Of a stretch of 64,000 nucleotides of DNA, positions 34,493-43,307 are shown piece after piece. This stretch comes from an uncultured bacterium (GTDB lineage Bacteria > Bacillota > Limnochordia > DTU080 > JAAYLA01). The stretch is from the NCBI GenBank assembly GCA_937983075.1, contig CALKAQ010000031.1:1-64000 (forward strand), written 5' to 3'. Below the pieces are notes generated by a model. It was not told where the DNA came from and searched no databases. It was given only the letters and a program-made list of their open reading frames with translations. Position 1 is the stretch's first letter. Every line of letters begins with the position of its first letter. Both the position numbers and the translations under genes were made by a program.

Positions 34493-35656
34493 TTGAAATT
34501 CGGGTTCGGTTTTACACTACTTTTGCTTATTTTGGGTGGATTTGCAGCCTACCAAGGCGATCGCGTGGGGATGATTGTAGGAAAGAGAAAATTATCCCTA
34601 TTCGGAATCCGGCCGCGGTATTTTTCCCGCATCGTCAGTGTCGTCACGGGCATCGTCATCGTCATGATCACCATGGGCGGTGTGCTGCTGATTTCCGACA
34701 CGGCCCAAAAAGCGATCTTTGGAATCGAGGCGCTGCAAAGTGACTTGGCTCGTCTCAATTCGCAAGTCAACGAATTGAGCGAGCTTCAGGAGCGGCTGAA
34801 TGAGGAAAACGAACTCTTGCGTGCCCAAAACGAGGCTCTTCACGCAGAAAATGCTGAACTTTCGGCGATCCAAGCCGAATTGGCTGCCGCCAACGCCGAA
34901 CTGCGGAGCGAGCAAGAGATGCTCGAAGCGATACTCGAAGAGTTGGAAGGGCGTTTTGACACGTTGCAGGTAAGCGGGGCGTGGATGTGGGAAATCCTTC
35001 TGCAGACCCCGCTTGTTTACGAATACGGTGAGTTGATAGGGAATTATGTGGTTGCGGTCACCGATGACCGCGAACAAGTCACCGCGGAAGTTGAACGGGT
35101 CCTTGCCGAAGTGAACGAAACGTTATGGGCCGCGGGTGCAGGAGATTCGGGCACCGGCACTGGCAAGGCCTACACCCTCGAGCGCTACATTCCCGGCCTC
35201 ATCGACCTTACGGAAGAAGAGCACATTGCGTTTGTGGTCGATGGCCTCATGGCCGTACCTGATCTTGAAACCGCAGTCATTCAAGTCGTCGCAAATCGAC
35301 ATACGCCGGCGGGTGAACAGGTCAGCCTGGTATTTAACCTCGGCGTGAACCAAAAAGTATTCGACGCGGGCGAAATCGTGGTGCAGCGCGCCTTTGACGG
35401 CAGCAAGCCGGGAGCCGAATTATTTGGTGAATTGTGGCTCTGGCTCGAATCCGACGTTCGTGCAGCCGCCCGCGCTCGGGGCCTGATTGAAGGCCCCGAC
35501 GGCACCGTGACGGGGGATTTGAGCCTCACCACTCTTTTTGCCGTCGTCGAGGAAATTCGTCGACATGGAGGGCTCGTCGACGTCTACGCGATCTCGGCAA
35601 CGGAAGCTTGGACAAGTGACGAGCTGCATTTGGAATTTCGTGTGGGAAACTACTGA
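34493..35656 (+). CDS. DUF3084-type membrane protein with coiled coil
   Basis: This 387-residue protein matches the DUF3084 layout: two N-terminal membrane helices (about residues 3-20 and 43-65), a leucine/glutamate-rich coiled coil (about 75-155) of repeated ELxxLxxENxxL heptads, and a soluble C-terminal domain with YVVAVTDDREQVTAEVERVL (split here) and QVVANRHTPAGEQVSLVF. Relatives are found in cyanobacteria and Bacillota; molecular function is unknown. The TTG start at 34493 follows GAGGGGG. Distinct from FtsB or DivIC, which are much shorter. Confidence 0.75.
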   Translation: MKFGFGFTLLLLILGGFAAYQGDRVGMIVGKRKLSLFGIRPRYFSRIVSVVTGIVIVMITMGGVLLISDTAQKAIFGIEALQSDLARLNSQVNELSELQERLNEENELLRAQNEALHAENAELSAIQAELAAANAELRSEQEMLEAILEELEGRFDTLQVSGAWMWEILLQTPLVYEYGELIGNYVVAVTDDREQVTAEVERVLAEVNETLWAAGAGDSGTGTGKAYTLERYIPGLIDLTEEEHIAFVVDGLMAVPDLETAVIQVVANRHTPAGEQVSLVFNLGVNQKVFDAGEIVVQRAFDGSKPGAELFGELWLWLESDVRAAARARGLIEGPDGTVTGDLSLTTLFAVVEEIRRHGGLVDVYAISATEAWTSDELHLEFRVGNY

Positions 35657-35691
35657 TCCCAAAAAAGGCGAATGAAGCTTTGGAGGCAGGA

Positions 35692-36168
35692 ATGGGAACT
35701 CATGAGCGTCCATCGTGGGAAGTTTATTTTCTTCGCATGGCTCGCCTGGTAGCAACTCGAGCCACATGTCCACGGCGGCAGGTAGGCGCCGTCCTCGTAC
35801 GTGACAACCGGATATTGGCCACAGGATATAACGGAGCCGTACGTGGTGCCCCGCATTGCGCGGACGCAGGCTGCATCTTGGTACGAAACGGTGATCGTGA
35901 AAGCTGCGTGCGTGCCGTCCACGCCGAAATGAATGCGTTGCTTCAATGCGCCCTCAACGGCGTCAGCAGCCGTGAGGCCGTCATGTTTTGTACAGACTTT
36001 CCCTGCGTCGCGTGTGCGAAGGCACTGGTGCAGGCGGGGGTTCGGGAAATTATCTATTTGGCGGATTACCCGGATGAAAATTCGCTGACGGTGTTGAAAC
36101 AAGGACAGGTGATCGTCCGCCGGGGAGATCGAGCGGCGGTAGACGGAATGACGGTAGACGCACCTTAG
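35692..36168 (+). CDS. dCMP deaminase / ComEB-type cytidine deaminase-fold protein
   Basis: This is a zinc-dependent deaminase converting dCMP to dUMP for thymidylate synthesis; in Bacillus the comEB gene encodes this enzyme. The 158-residue protein has the zinc motifs VHAEMNALLQC (HAE) and DFPCVACAKAL (PCxxC), plus RRQVGAVLVRDNRILATGYNG at the N-terminal core. The ATG at 35692 follows GGAGG by five bases; a TTG at 35680 lies in the SD region. Its stop overlaps the end of the convergent CDF transporter by four bases. Confidence 0.92.
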   Translation: MGTHERPSWEVYFLRMARLVATRATCPRRQVGAVLVRDNRILATGYNGAVRGAPHCADAGCILVRNGDRESCVRAVHAEMNALLQCALNGVSSREAVMFCTDFPCVACAKALVQAGVREIIYLADYPDENSLTVLKQGQVIVRRGDRAAVDGMTVDAP

Positions 36169-37058
36169 TCCGGAGGGGTGCCCAGGCGGATGATGTCCGT
36201 GTCCGGATGCACGGGATCAATGTGCACGAATGCCGATTGAACCTCCGGCAGCGCTTCGAGCCTTCTTTGCACATTCACTCCGATGTCGTGGGCCTCGCGC
36301 AGGCTGAGCGTATCGTCCAGTTCGATATGAATTTCGACGTGGATTTTGTCGCCGACGTAATGCGCGCGCAGTTCATTGAGACCTAAAACGGCGGGTGTCG
36401 CTGCAGCGGTTTTGCGAATTTCCAAGAGCTTTTCGTCAGAAGGTGCTACCCCCATCAAATACCCCAAGTTCTCCATGCCGATGCGGCCGCCCGAATAGAT
36501 GATCCAAACACCGATCAGAAGAGCGGCCACGTCGTCGAACGGACGGCCTATGGCAAAGCCGATCAGAGCGATAGCCGACGCAAGCACGTCGTTGCGCGAA
36601 TCGATGTAGCTCGCATGCATGGCCGGACTGCCCGTGCTGCGGTTTTCGAGTGCGTACCGCCGGGCCAGGACGATTTTTACGGCGATGCTTAGAAGCAGTA
36701 TGATCACCGGGCTGAGGGAAAACTCAGGGGTATGAGGCTCGACAAACAGACTGACCATCGCGTCTTTGATCAGCGTGGAGCCCAAGATGGTCGCGAAAAT
36801 TGCGACCAGCAGTCCCGCCAGCGGTTCAGCGCGACGATGGCCGAAGTGATGATCGGCATCGGGCTGCCTCTCTTGTATGCGAACGCTGATATAAACTGCC
36901 GTATAGGTGACGACGTCGAGCAAGGCGTTGAGCGCGTCGGAAATAATCGCTATACTTCCCGAGACAAGGCCTGTGATGAACTTGAGAACGCAAAAGACGA
37001 CCGAAGTGACGACTCCGATTGCGGTAAGGCGTTCTTTGCGTTCGTTTCCATGCCTCAT
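36165..37058 (-). CDS. Cation diffusion facilitator transporter
   Basis: This is a CDF-family metal/proton antiporter, likely exporting Zn2+, Mn2+, Co2+ or Fe2+. The protein has about 297 residues: six membrane helices, then a cytosolic metallochaperone-like domain. The membrane zinc-site motifs are IISDALNALLDVVT in helix 2 (SDALN where many have SDAxH) and YIDSRNDVLASAIAL in helix 5, with HHFGHRRAEPLAGLL between. The C-terminal domain reads KIHVEIHIELDD and AFVHIDPVHPD. The ATG at 37058 with GGAGG upstream is preferred over a start six codons earlier. Metal specificity cannot be inferred. Confidence 0.9.
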   Translation of the reverse strand: MRHGNERKERLTAIGVVTSVVFCVLKFITGLVSGSIAIISDALNALLDVVTYTAVYISVRIQERQPDADHHFGHRRAEPLAGLLVAIFATILGSTLIKDAMVSLFVEPHTPEFSLSPVIILLLSIAVKIVLARRYALENRSTGSPAMHASYIDSRNDVLASAIALIGFAIGRPFDDVAALLIGVWIIYSGGRIGMENLGYLMGVAPSDEKLLEIRKTAAATPAVLGLNELRAHYVGDKIHVEIHIELDDTLSLREAHDIGVNVQRRLEALPEVQSAFVHIDPVHPDTDIIRLGTPPD

Positions 37059-37126
37059 CGTCCGTCGCCTCCGCAACTAGAATACAACATACCGTAGAGC
37101 AAGACCTCTTCGAAAGGATGAGCTTC

Positions 37127-38401
37127 ATGCCAGCGAGGGCAGAAATCATCACCGTGGGAACGGAGTTGCTTCTCGGGGAAATCGTCGATACGAACGCCGC
37201 GCATCTTTCGCGCCGTTTGGCGGATATTGGCATCGATGTATATCATCGCTCCACCGTCGGCGATAATTGGACCCGTTTTGCCACCGCTTTGGGTCAAGCG
37301 CTCCAACGAGCGGACATCATTTTTCTCACCGGTGGCTTAGGGCCGACCGACGACGATTTGACCCGTTCCATTGTCGCCGCCGTTACGGGCAGAAAGATCC
37401 AGGTGAATGATGAAGCCCTGCGACACATTGAAGATTATTTTCGTGCTACTGGCCGTGTCATGAGTGCCAACAATCGCCGTCAAGCGATGTTCCCCGAAGG
37501 CGCGGAGGCTCTGTTCAACGGTGAAGGCACCGCACCCGGCATTTGGCTTGAACACGACAACCGCCTGATCATTTGTCTTCCGGGTCCGCCGGCTGAATTG
37601 CGCCCGATGTTTGAGAAGCAAATACTGCCTCGGCTGCGTGAGCGTTTTGGCGGACGGGAGTCATTAATCACACGGGTGCTGCGTTTTGCCGGCATCGGGG
37701 AAGCCGCCTTGGCGGAAGCGCTGGATGATCTGATTGCAGCGCAAACCGATCCGACGCTTGCTCTATACGCTGGGCGTGGTGAGGTGCGCTTGCGGTTGGC
37801 CACGCGCGCGCTAAGTGCCGAAGAGGCCCAAAGCCGTTTTGCTCCAATCGAAGCCGAAGTACGAAAGCGTGTGGGCAGCCACCTATACGGTTATGACGAT
37901 GATACCTTGGAAGGCGTGATCGGGAAGCTGCTTGAGCAAGAAGGCGCCACGCTCGCTGTGGCCGAGTCCTGTACAGGCGGCTTTCTTGGACATCGGCTGA
38001 CCAACGTGCCCGGAAGTTCCAGATATTTCGTCGGTGGCGTGATCGCCTACGCCAACGAAATCAAAACGGGCCAACTCGATGTACCGGAAGCTGATTTGGA
38101 GAAGTACGGCGCCGTCAGTGCCGTCGTGGCTGAAGCGATGGCCAGAGGTGTTCGAAATCGACTCGGTTCGACATTCGGCATTTCCATCACGGGGATAGCC
38201 GGACCGGACGGAGGAACCGAAGACAAGCCGGTAGGCACCGTTTACATCGGCTGGGCGGGTCCGGATGGATGCGACGCCCGGCGCTTTATGTTTCCGACGA
38301 GTCGGGAGACGTTTAAGATCCGCACGACGACGGCCGCTTTGGATGGACTGCGGCGGCGTTTGCAAGGTTTGGAGCCTTGGAGCGGCGACGACAGATCATA
38401 A
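37127..38401 (+). CDS. cinA: CinA-family competence/damage-inducible protein (NMN deamidase type)
   Basis: CinA combines an N-terminal molybdopterin-binding-like (COG1058, pyrophosphatase) domain and a C-terminal nicotinamide-nucleotide amidase domain. Visible are AEIITVGTELLLGEIVDTNA at the N-terminus, TGGLGPTDDDLTR near residue 65, and the C-terminal TLAVAESCTGGFLGHRLTNV (split) and ISITGIAGPDGGTEDKPVGT motifs. The ATG at 37127 with AAAGGA upstream gives 424 residues. It precedes thpR and recA, the classic cinA-recA neighbourhood. Confidence 0.95.
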   Translation: MPARAEIITVGTELLLGEIVDTNAAHLSRRLADIGIDVYHRSTVGDNWTRFATALGQALQRADIIFLTGGLGPTDDDLTRSIVAAVTGRKIQVNDEALRHIEDYFRATGRVMSANNRRQAMFPEGAEALFNGEGTAPGIWLEHDNRLIICLPGPPAELRPMFEKQILPRLRERFGGRESLITRVLRFAGIGEAALAEALDDLIAAQTDPTLALYAGRGEVRLRLATRALSAEEAQSRFAPIEAEVRKRVGSHLYGYDDDTLEGVIGKLLEQEGATLAVAESCTGGFLGHRLTNVPGSSRYFVGGVIAYANEIKTGQLDVPEADLEKYGAVSAVVAEAMARGVRNRLGSTFGISITGIAGPDGGTEDKPVGTVYIGWAGPDGCDARRFMFPTSRETFKIRTTTAALDGLRRRLQGLEPWSGDDRS

Positions 38402-38421
38402 GGGGCAAGCAAACCGTCATA

Positions 38422-38445
38422 CGCGCATGTGTTCGTTTTTTGACG
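38422..38445 (+). promoter_or_regulatory. Possible LexA (SOS) box upstream of thpR-recA
   Basis: CGCGCATGTGTTCG at 38422-38435 matches the Bacillus SOS box CGAACRNRYGTTYG at 12 of 14 positions and lies just before a TTGACG -35-like element (38440-38445). No good -10 is seen. It would place thpR, recA and recX under SOS control from the cinA-thpR gap. Confidence 0.45.
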
Positions 38446-38514
38446 CGTTGCGCTCGTCTCGCAACAAGGAAAGCGGAGCGTCGGCGTCGAATACGGCTGT
38501 GGAAAGGGAATTTC

Positions 38515-39081
38515 ATGCTTTCGACATCAGCCATGCCAAGAATTTTTGTTGCCATTCCCGTTTCAAATCATTTGCAGCTTGCTCTGAGTCGGGTCAAACC
38601 GCATTCCTCGGCCGGAATGCGTTGGGTCGCTCCGAAAAACCTGCACCTGACAATACGTTTTTTGGGCGAAATCAGTGAAGAGCAGTTGGGGCGCGTCTTT
38701 TCGGCTGTGTCTCAAGCCGCACGGGAGGGCCCTGGCCCATTTACGCTTCATGTCGAAGGCATCGGCGCGTTTCCTTCGACGAATCAGGCGCGGGTAATCT
38801 GGGCGGGCGTATCCGGCGATCACAAGCCGCTGACTCAGTTGTATGAACGGGTACAAGCTCGTCTGCACGACGTTGGATTTCCCGTCGAAAAGCGGCCGTT
38901 CCGACCCCACATCACGTTGGCTCGATTGCGGAATCCAGCGCCTTTGTCTCCTGAACTTCGACGGTTGGCCAAGCAATCTTTCGGTTCGTGGCGCATCGAT
39001 ACACTGCAGGTGATGGAAAGCAAGCTGAAACCAACGGGAGCAGAGTATATCGTGCGGCAGCAGTACGCCCTCGAATCGTAA
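38515..39081 (+). CDS. thpR: RNA 2',3'-cyclic phosphodiesterase
   Basis: This is a two-histidine phosphoesterase that opens 2',3'-cyclic phosphates of RNA. The 188-residue protein carries both catalytic tetrapeptides, HLTI (in LHLTIRFLG near residue 45) and HITL (in RPHITLARLR near 129), and starts MLSTSAMPRIFVAIPVS. The ATG at 38515 is preceded by GGAAAGGGA, better than any upstream in-frame start. It lies between cinA and recA, an arrangement seen in several Bacillota, and may be co-transcribed with recA. Confidence 0.92.
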   Translation: MLSTSAMPRIFVAIPVSNHLQLALSRVKPHSSAGMRWVAPKNLHLTIRFLGEISEEQLGRVFSAVSQAAREGPGPFTLHVEGIGAFPSTNQARVIWAGVSGDHKPLTQLYERVQARLHDVGFPVEKRPFRPHITLARLRNPAPLSPELRRLAKQSFGSWRIDTLQVMESKLKPTGAEYIVRQQYALES

Positions 39082-39143
39082 AATTGCCGCACTTTCGGAT
39101 GGTTCGTTTGGGATTTGGGTGGTCATTCCGAGAGGAGCGAATT

Positions 39144-40202
39144 ATGAATAGCGACAAGCTGAAAGCTTTGGACATGGCTTTGCATCACATCGAAAAAACG
39201 TATGGCAAAGGCTCGGTCATGCGCCTCGGTGAAGCCAGCGCCAAAATGGCGGTTGAAGTCATTCCGAGCGGTGCACTCTCCCTCGACATTGCGTTAGGTG
39301 TCGGAGGCATCCCGCGGGGGCGCGTCATCGAGGTGTATGGCCCCGAGTCGTCCGGGAAAACCACATTGTGTCTTCACGTCGTCGCAGAGGCACAAAAGCG
39401 CGGTGGAATCGCCGCCGTCATCGATGTCGAGCACGCCTTGGATCCGAGCTATGCTGAGCGTTTGGGTGTCGATGTCGACAATTTGCTGATTTCCCAGCCG
39501 GATGACGCGGAAAGCGCCCTCGAGATCGCCGAAGCATTGGTGCGCAGCGGCGCCGTCGACGTCATTATCGTCGATTCGGTCGCAGCGCTCGTACCGCGCG
39601 CCGAAATTCAAGGCGAAATGGGCGACGCGCACGTGGGACTGCAAGCGCGTTTGATGTCACAAGCTTTGCGCAAGCTGACCGGCGCCATCAGCAAGTCCAA
39701 GACATCCGTCATCTTCACCAACCAAATTCGCGAAAAGGTTGGCGTCATGTTCGGATCGCCCGAGACGACTCCGGGTGGACGGGCGCTTAAGTTCTACGCC
39801 TCGGTTCGTCTGGATATTCGCCGTGTCGAAAGCTTGCGTCAAGGGTCAGACAACATCGGCAACCGCGTCCGGGTGAAGGTGGTCAAGAACAAGGTATCAC
39901 CGCCTTTCCGTGAAGCGGAGTTCGACATCATGTTCGGCGAAGGCATCTCCCGTGAAGGCAATATCCTCGATGTCGGGACGAACTATGACATCATCCAAAA
40001 AAGCGGTGCTTGGTATTCTTACGGCGACATTCGCCTCGGTCAAGGCAGAGAAAACGCCAAGGACTTTCTCAAAGAAAATCCGGATTTGGCCGATGAGATC
40101 GAGCGGAAAATCCGCGAGCATGCGGGGTTGCCGGTGCCTCGCGACCCGGTGGCGGAAGCCGGAGCCGAAGCCGATGTAGAGGGTGAAAAGCTGGCGACGT
40201 GA
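39144..40202 (+). CDS. recA: Recombinase RecA
   Basis: RecA drives homologous pairing and strand exchange and triggers LexA self-cleavage. The 352-residue protein has Walker A GPESSGKTT near residue 66, VDVEHALDP-type core, Walker B VDVIIVDSVAALVPRAEI, the loop 2 region SKTSVIFTNQIREKVGVMFG and FYASVRLDIRR. The ATG at 39144 follows GAGAGGAG; in-frame codons upstream to 38988 lie within thpR. The C-terminal tail is acidic, as usual. The stop overlaps the recX start. Confidence 0.98.
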   Translation: MNSDKLKALDMALHHIEKTYGKGSVMRLGEASAKMAVEVIPSGALSLDIALGVGGIPRGRVIEVYGPESSGKTTLCLHVVAEAQKRGGIAAVIDVEHALDPSYAERLGVDVDNLLISQPDDAESALEIAEALVRSGAVDVIIVDSVAALVPRAEIQGEMGDAHVGLQARLMSQALRKLTGAISKSKTSVIFTNQIREKVGVMFGSPETTPGGRALKFYASVRLDIRRVESLRQGSDNIGNRVRVKVVKNKVSPPFREAEFDIMFGEGISREGNILDVGTNYDIIQKSGAWYSYGDIRLGQGRENAKDFLKENPDLADEIERKIREHAGLPVPRDPVAEAGAEADVEGEKLAT

Positions 40203-40837
40203 TGGAGCAGACCGAGTCAGTGATAACCGCCATCACAATCGATCCTCGTGATCCTGACAAAATGCGCGTCACCGTAGACGATCGCGTTTACGTGGTCGAT
40301 GCACATCTTCTCTCGGCGCTCGGACTGTGCGAAGGAAAGTACATCAGTTCAGCCGACATGAAAAAACTAAGCGGAGCAGCTGCTGAATCGGCTGCCAAGG
40401 CGAAGGCTTTGCGCTTGTTGGCGGGACGGGCATACACGGAATATGAAATGCGGCAGCGCTTGCTCCGCGCGAACATTCCTGAGGCCGCAGTTGAGCGTGT
40501 GATCGCTTGGCTGCTCGAACTCAAGTACATTGACGACCGTGCATTTGCCAAGGCATGGGTTGAGGACCGGGCCGAACGAAAAGGGACCGGTCCTCTGCTA
40601 TTGAGCCATGAACTTTCGCAGCGCGGCGTCGCTCCGGAACTCATTCGCGAAGCAATCGACGCCTACATGAATGAAGAGCGCATGGAGGCCATAGCTATTA
40701 CGCAGGCGGAACGCCGGCTCTCGCGTTGTCAAAATCTCGGAAGGCGCGAGAAGTGTGCGAAAATATATGCGTTCCTGCAGCGGAAAGGATTTCCTGCGGA
40801 CGTCATTCGGCGTGTTCTCAATCGGGTGATCGACTAA
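40199..40837 (+). CDS. recX: Regulatory protein RecX
   Basis: RecX binds RecA filaments and modulates their activity. The 212-residue helical protein contains the three-helix repeats typical of the family: AGRAYTEYEMRQRLLRANIP, LLELKYIDDRAFAKAWVEDR and LLLSHELSQRGVAPELIREA, followed by a fourth near the C-terminus. The first 60 residues form a less conserved beta-rich extension. The start is GTG 40199 or ATG 40202, both overlapping the recA stop, indicating translational coupling. Confidence 0.93.
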   Translation: MMEQTESVITAITIDPRDPDKMRVTVDDRVYVVDAHLLSALGLCEGKYISSADMKKLSGAAAESAAKAKALRLLAGRAYTEYEMRQRLLRANIPEAAVERVIAWLLELKYIDDRAFAKAWVEDRAERKGTGPLLLSHELSQRGVAPELIREAIDAYMNEERMEAIAITQAERRLSRCQNLGRREKCAKIYAFLQRKGFPADVIRRVLNRVID

Positions 40838-40846
40838 GGTGTTCGC

Positions 40847-40876
40847 TTGACAAGGGATTTACGGAAAAGATACAAT
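40847..40876 (+). promoter_or_regulatory. Sigma-A promoter upstream of rny
   Basis: A perfect TTGACA (40847-40852) and TACAAT (40871-40876) are separated by 18 bp, right after recX. The predicted transcript start is about 40884, only some 70 nt before a terminator. Confidence 0.8.
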
Positions 40877-40883
40877 GGGACTC

Positions 40884-40955
40884 GAATATAAGGCGTTTTG
40901 ACGCCGGAACAACGTGTGGCCGATAGAGGTCGAGTTTTGCGCTCGGCCTTTTTTT
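40884..40955 (+). ncRNA. Candidate short leader RNA or small RNA upstream of rny
   Basis: Between a strong promoter and a complete intrinsic terminator lies a unit of about 72 nt with no open frame. It contains a first hairpin GGCGT-TTTG-ACGCC (40892-40905), then GGTCGAG/CTCGGCC (40928-40948) followed by seven T. GGCCGA (from 40918) can pair with the TCGGCC of the terminator arm instead, giving an alternative fold. It could be an attenuated leader of rny or a free small RNA. Expression is unproven. Confidence 0.5.
40928..40955 (+). terminator. Intrinsic terminator between recX and rny
   Basis: A seven-base-pair stem GGTCGAG/CTCGGCC (one T-G pair) with loop TTTTGCG is followed by TTTTTTT at 40949-40955. 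Confidence 0.85.
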
Positions 40956-41074
40956 CCGACAGTTTGACCACGATGCTCTCAATTTCTGTTACCCAGCCTC
41001 TGTCTTCCGAATAATTATACGCGGTAGCGTATGGCTCATTGGGCGTTCGTTTTGTCTTTGCCGAGAAAAAGGGG

Positions 41075-42616
41075 GTGGCCTTCATCCTCGAGTATCTCAC
41101 CTACGTGGTAGTCGGTTTGGTGCTCTTTGTTGCCGGCTACCTGACACGGCGCATGATCATTGAAGCACGCGTACGGATGGCTAGGGATGAATCCAGCCGT
41201 ATCTTGGAGGATGCAAGACGCGAAGCGGAAGCAGTTTTACGAGAAGCTACGGTAGAGGCAAAAGAAGAAGCGCACCGGATGCGCCAGGAAGCAGAGGAAG
41301 AAATCAGGGAAAGGCGTCGCAGTCTGCAGCAGATTGAACGCCGTTTGATGCAGAAAGAAGAAAATCTAGATCGGAGGCTCGATGGACTCGAGAGAAAAGA
41401 AGAAGATTTGGCTAAAAAGTCTGAAGAACTTGCGAAGGAGCGGGAAGAACTTCAGTTGATGCTTGAACGGCAGCGGCTTGAGCTCGAACGACTTGCCGGA
41501 ATGACAACTGAAGAAGCCCGAAACTTGCTGCTCCGGCGAACCGAAGAGGAATTGCAGCACGAGATGGCGGTGATGATTCACGAGATTGAATCGAAAGCAC
41601 GTGAGGAAGCGGAACGCCGTGCCCGCCAAATCATTTCGTTGGCCATTGAGCGGTGTGCTGCAGATCACGTCGCTGAAACAACCGTCTCGGTGGTTTCGTT
41701 GCCGAATGACGAGATGAAAGGCCGCATCATTGGGCGGGAAGGGCGCAATATTCGTACGCTGGAAACGCTCACGGGCATCGATTTGATCATCGATGATACG
41801 CCGGAAGCGGTGATTTTGTCGGGATTTGACCCGATTCGCCGCGAAATTGCGCGCATTGCCCTCGAAAATCTGGTTGCAGACGGTCGTATTCATCCGGCTC
41901 GAATTGAAGAAGCAGTTGCCAAAGCTCAAAAGGAAGTGGAGAACGTCATCCGGGAAGAAGGTGAGCAAGCAACCTTCGAGGTTGGTGTACACGGCCTTCA
42001 CCCGGAATTGGTCACGCTGTTGGGCCGGCTCAAGTTCCGGACGAGTTACGGCCAAAATATCCTGCAACACAGTATCGAGGTCGCACATCTCGCCGGAATT
42101 ATGGCCGCCGAATTGGGGGCGGACGTAAAAGTAGCCAAGCGTGCAGGGCTGTTGCATGACATCGGCAAAGCCGTCGATCACGAAATGGAAGGCACGCACC
42201 TCCAGATCGGGATCGAGCTGCTGCGCAAGTACAATGAGTCCGAAGAAGTCATTCATGCAATGGCTTGTCACCATGGCGATTACGAACCGCAGACGGTTGA
42301 AGCGGTGCTCGTGACAGCCGCCGACGCAATTTCCGCGGCTCGGCCGGGTGCTCGGCGTGAGTCGTTGGAGAACTACATTCGGCGGCTGGAGAAGCTGGAA
42401 GCAATCGCCGATTCGTTTGACGGCGTTGCAAAAGCGTATGCCATTCAAGCTGGCAGGGAAATTCGCATCATGGTCAAGCCCCACAAGCTTGATGACAAAG
42501 CCGCTGCGAAAATGGCTCGCGACATCGTCAAGCGAATTGAAAACGAAGTCGATTATCCCGGACAGATTAAAGTTACGGTCATCCGCGAAACACGTGCGAT
42601 CGAATATGCTCGTTGA
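41075..42616 (+). CDS. rny: Ribonuclease Y
   Basis: RNase Y is the membrane-anchored endoribonuclease that starts bulk mRNA decay in Bacillota. About 513 residues: an N-terminal membrane helix (about residues 5-22), a long Arg/Glu-rich coiled coil (30-190), a KH domain with MKGRIIGREGRNIRTLE, and an HD domain with LLHDIGKAVDHEMEGTH. The ending VTVIRETRAIEYAR matches the family. The start is uncertain: the GTG at 41075 directly follows AAAAAGGGG, and a TTG at 41039 is in frame but lacks an SD. An inverted repeat ATACGC-GGTA-GCGTAT (41017-41032) lies just upstream. Confidence 0.95.
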   Translation: MAFILEYLTYVVVGLVLFVAGYLTRRMIIEARVRMARDESSRILEDARREAEAVLREATVEAKEEAHRMRQEAEEEIRERRRSLQQIERRLMQKEENLDRRLDGLERKEEDLAKKSEELAKEREELQLMLERQRLELERLAGMTTEEARNLLLRRTEEELQHEMAVMIHEIESKAREEAERRARQIISLAIERCAADHVAETTVSVVSLPNDEMKGRIIGREGRNIRTLETLTGIDLIIDDTPEAVILSGFDPIRREIARIALENLVADGRIHPARIEEAVAKAQKEVENVIREEGEQATFEVGVHGLHPELVTLLGRLKFRTSYGQNILQHSIEVAHLAGIMAAELGADVKVAKRAGLLHDIGKAVDHEMEGTHLQIGIELLRKYNESEEVIHAMACHHGDYEPQTVEAVLVTAADAISAARPGARRESLENYIRRLEKLEAIADSFDGVAKAYAIQAGREIRIMVKPHKLDDKAAAKMARDIVKRIENEVDYPGQIKVTVIRETRAIEYAR

Positions 42617-42651
42617 TTCTTTCGACGGCAGCATTCGTGACCGCGTACGTC

Positions 42652-42685
42652 GAGGCTGTCCCAAAACGGGGCAGCCTCATTTCAT
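42652..42685 (+). terminator. Intrinsic terminator after rny
   Basis: GAGGCTGTCCC pairs with GGGGCAGCCTC (11 bp, one T-G pair) around AAAAC, followed by ATTTCATT. The T tract is weak, so read-through into the next gene is likely. Confidence 0.7.
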
Positions 42686-42758
42686 TCGGTGCCAAGCAGG
42701 AGTGAACCTCGACAGCGTAGAACCTTTTGCGGACACGCCGGGGGGAGGTCTAGGAAAC

Positions 42759-43307
42759 GTGACATACCTCAATGGAAATTCACGCCTCGTAGCGGAGGGA
42801 GGAACGTCGGCTCCCGCGGGACTTTTTGTCTCCCTTTTGGTTCGCTATCCTGAACTGGGATCGGTGAAATTCATACCCGAAACGCGTACGCTGGTTTTAA
42901 CGTTTTTGCTGCGGCCATCGCCGGATTCCAGCTTGTTCAAAGCGTTTAGCAAACGTCTTTATCAAAGCCTGGAAGCATACTCCTATTTATCAGGCAGCCC
43001 GGTTCACGTCATCAACGTCTCCCGAACCGATCACGAATCATGCACAGTGATCGAAGCAACAAGGGACATCGATACGTTGACGCAAGAGGAGCTGTCACTG
43101 ATCGTCGCTCTCGTGCGCGAATGGTTCAGCGATCGCCTTGTTCCCGAAGCCGCGGAGCCCATGACCGAGGAGGATATCCAAGTGCAAGACGAGATCATCG
43201 GGCATATGCTCGAAGACATGCGGAAGTCTTCTTCTCTCGGCGATTTGATCGGATTCCGTGAAGGCGACAGGGTACTTCTATTCAACCGGGGAGAAGCCAA
43301 GCGATGA
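42759..43307 (+). CDS. Conserved-looking protein of unknown function
   Basis: I do not recognise this 182-residue protein. The GTG at 42759 has GGGGGAGG upstream. It is soluble, with a predicted beta-rich first half (VKFIPETRTLVLTFLLRP) and a helical second half that is acidic around MTEEDIQVQDEIIGHMLEDM. It ends in a strand, GDRVLLFNRGEAKR. Its stop overlaps the start of the dipeptidase by four bases, so the two are coupled. It occupies the place of ymdB, which follows rny in Bacillus, but shows no metallophosphoesterase motifs. Confidence 0.7.
   Translation: MTYLNGNSRLVAEGGTSAPAGLFVSLLVRYPELGSVKFIPETRTLVLTFLLRPSPDSSLFKAFSKRLYQSLEAYSYLSGSPVHVINVSRTDHESCTVIEATRDIDTLTQEELSLIVALVREWFSDRLVPEAAEPMTEEDIQVQDEIIGHMLEDMRKSSSLGDLIGFREGDRVLLFNRGEAKR

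Noticed and set aside
39082..39143. SOS box directly before recA
   Set aside because: The 62-bp gap contains a GTTCG half-site but no matching CGAAC half-site; the better candidate lies before thpR.
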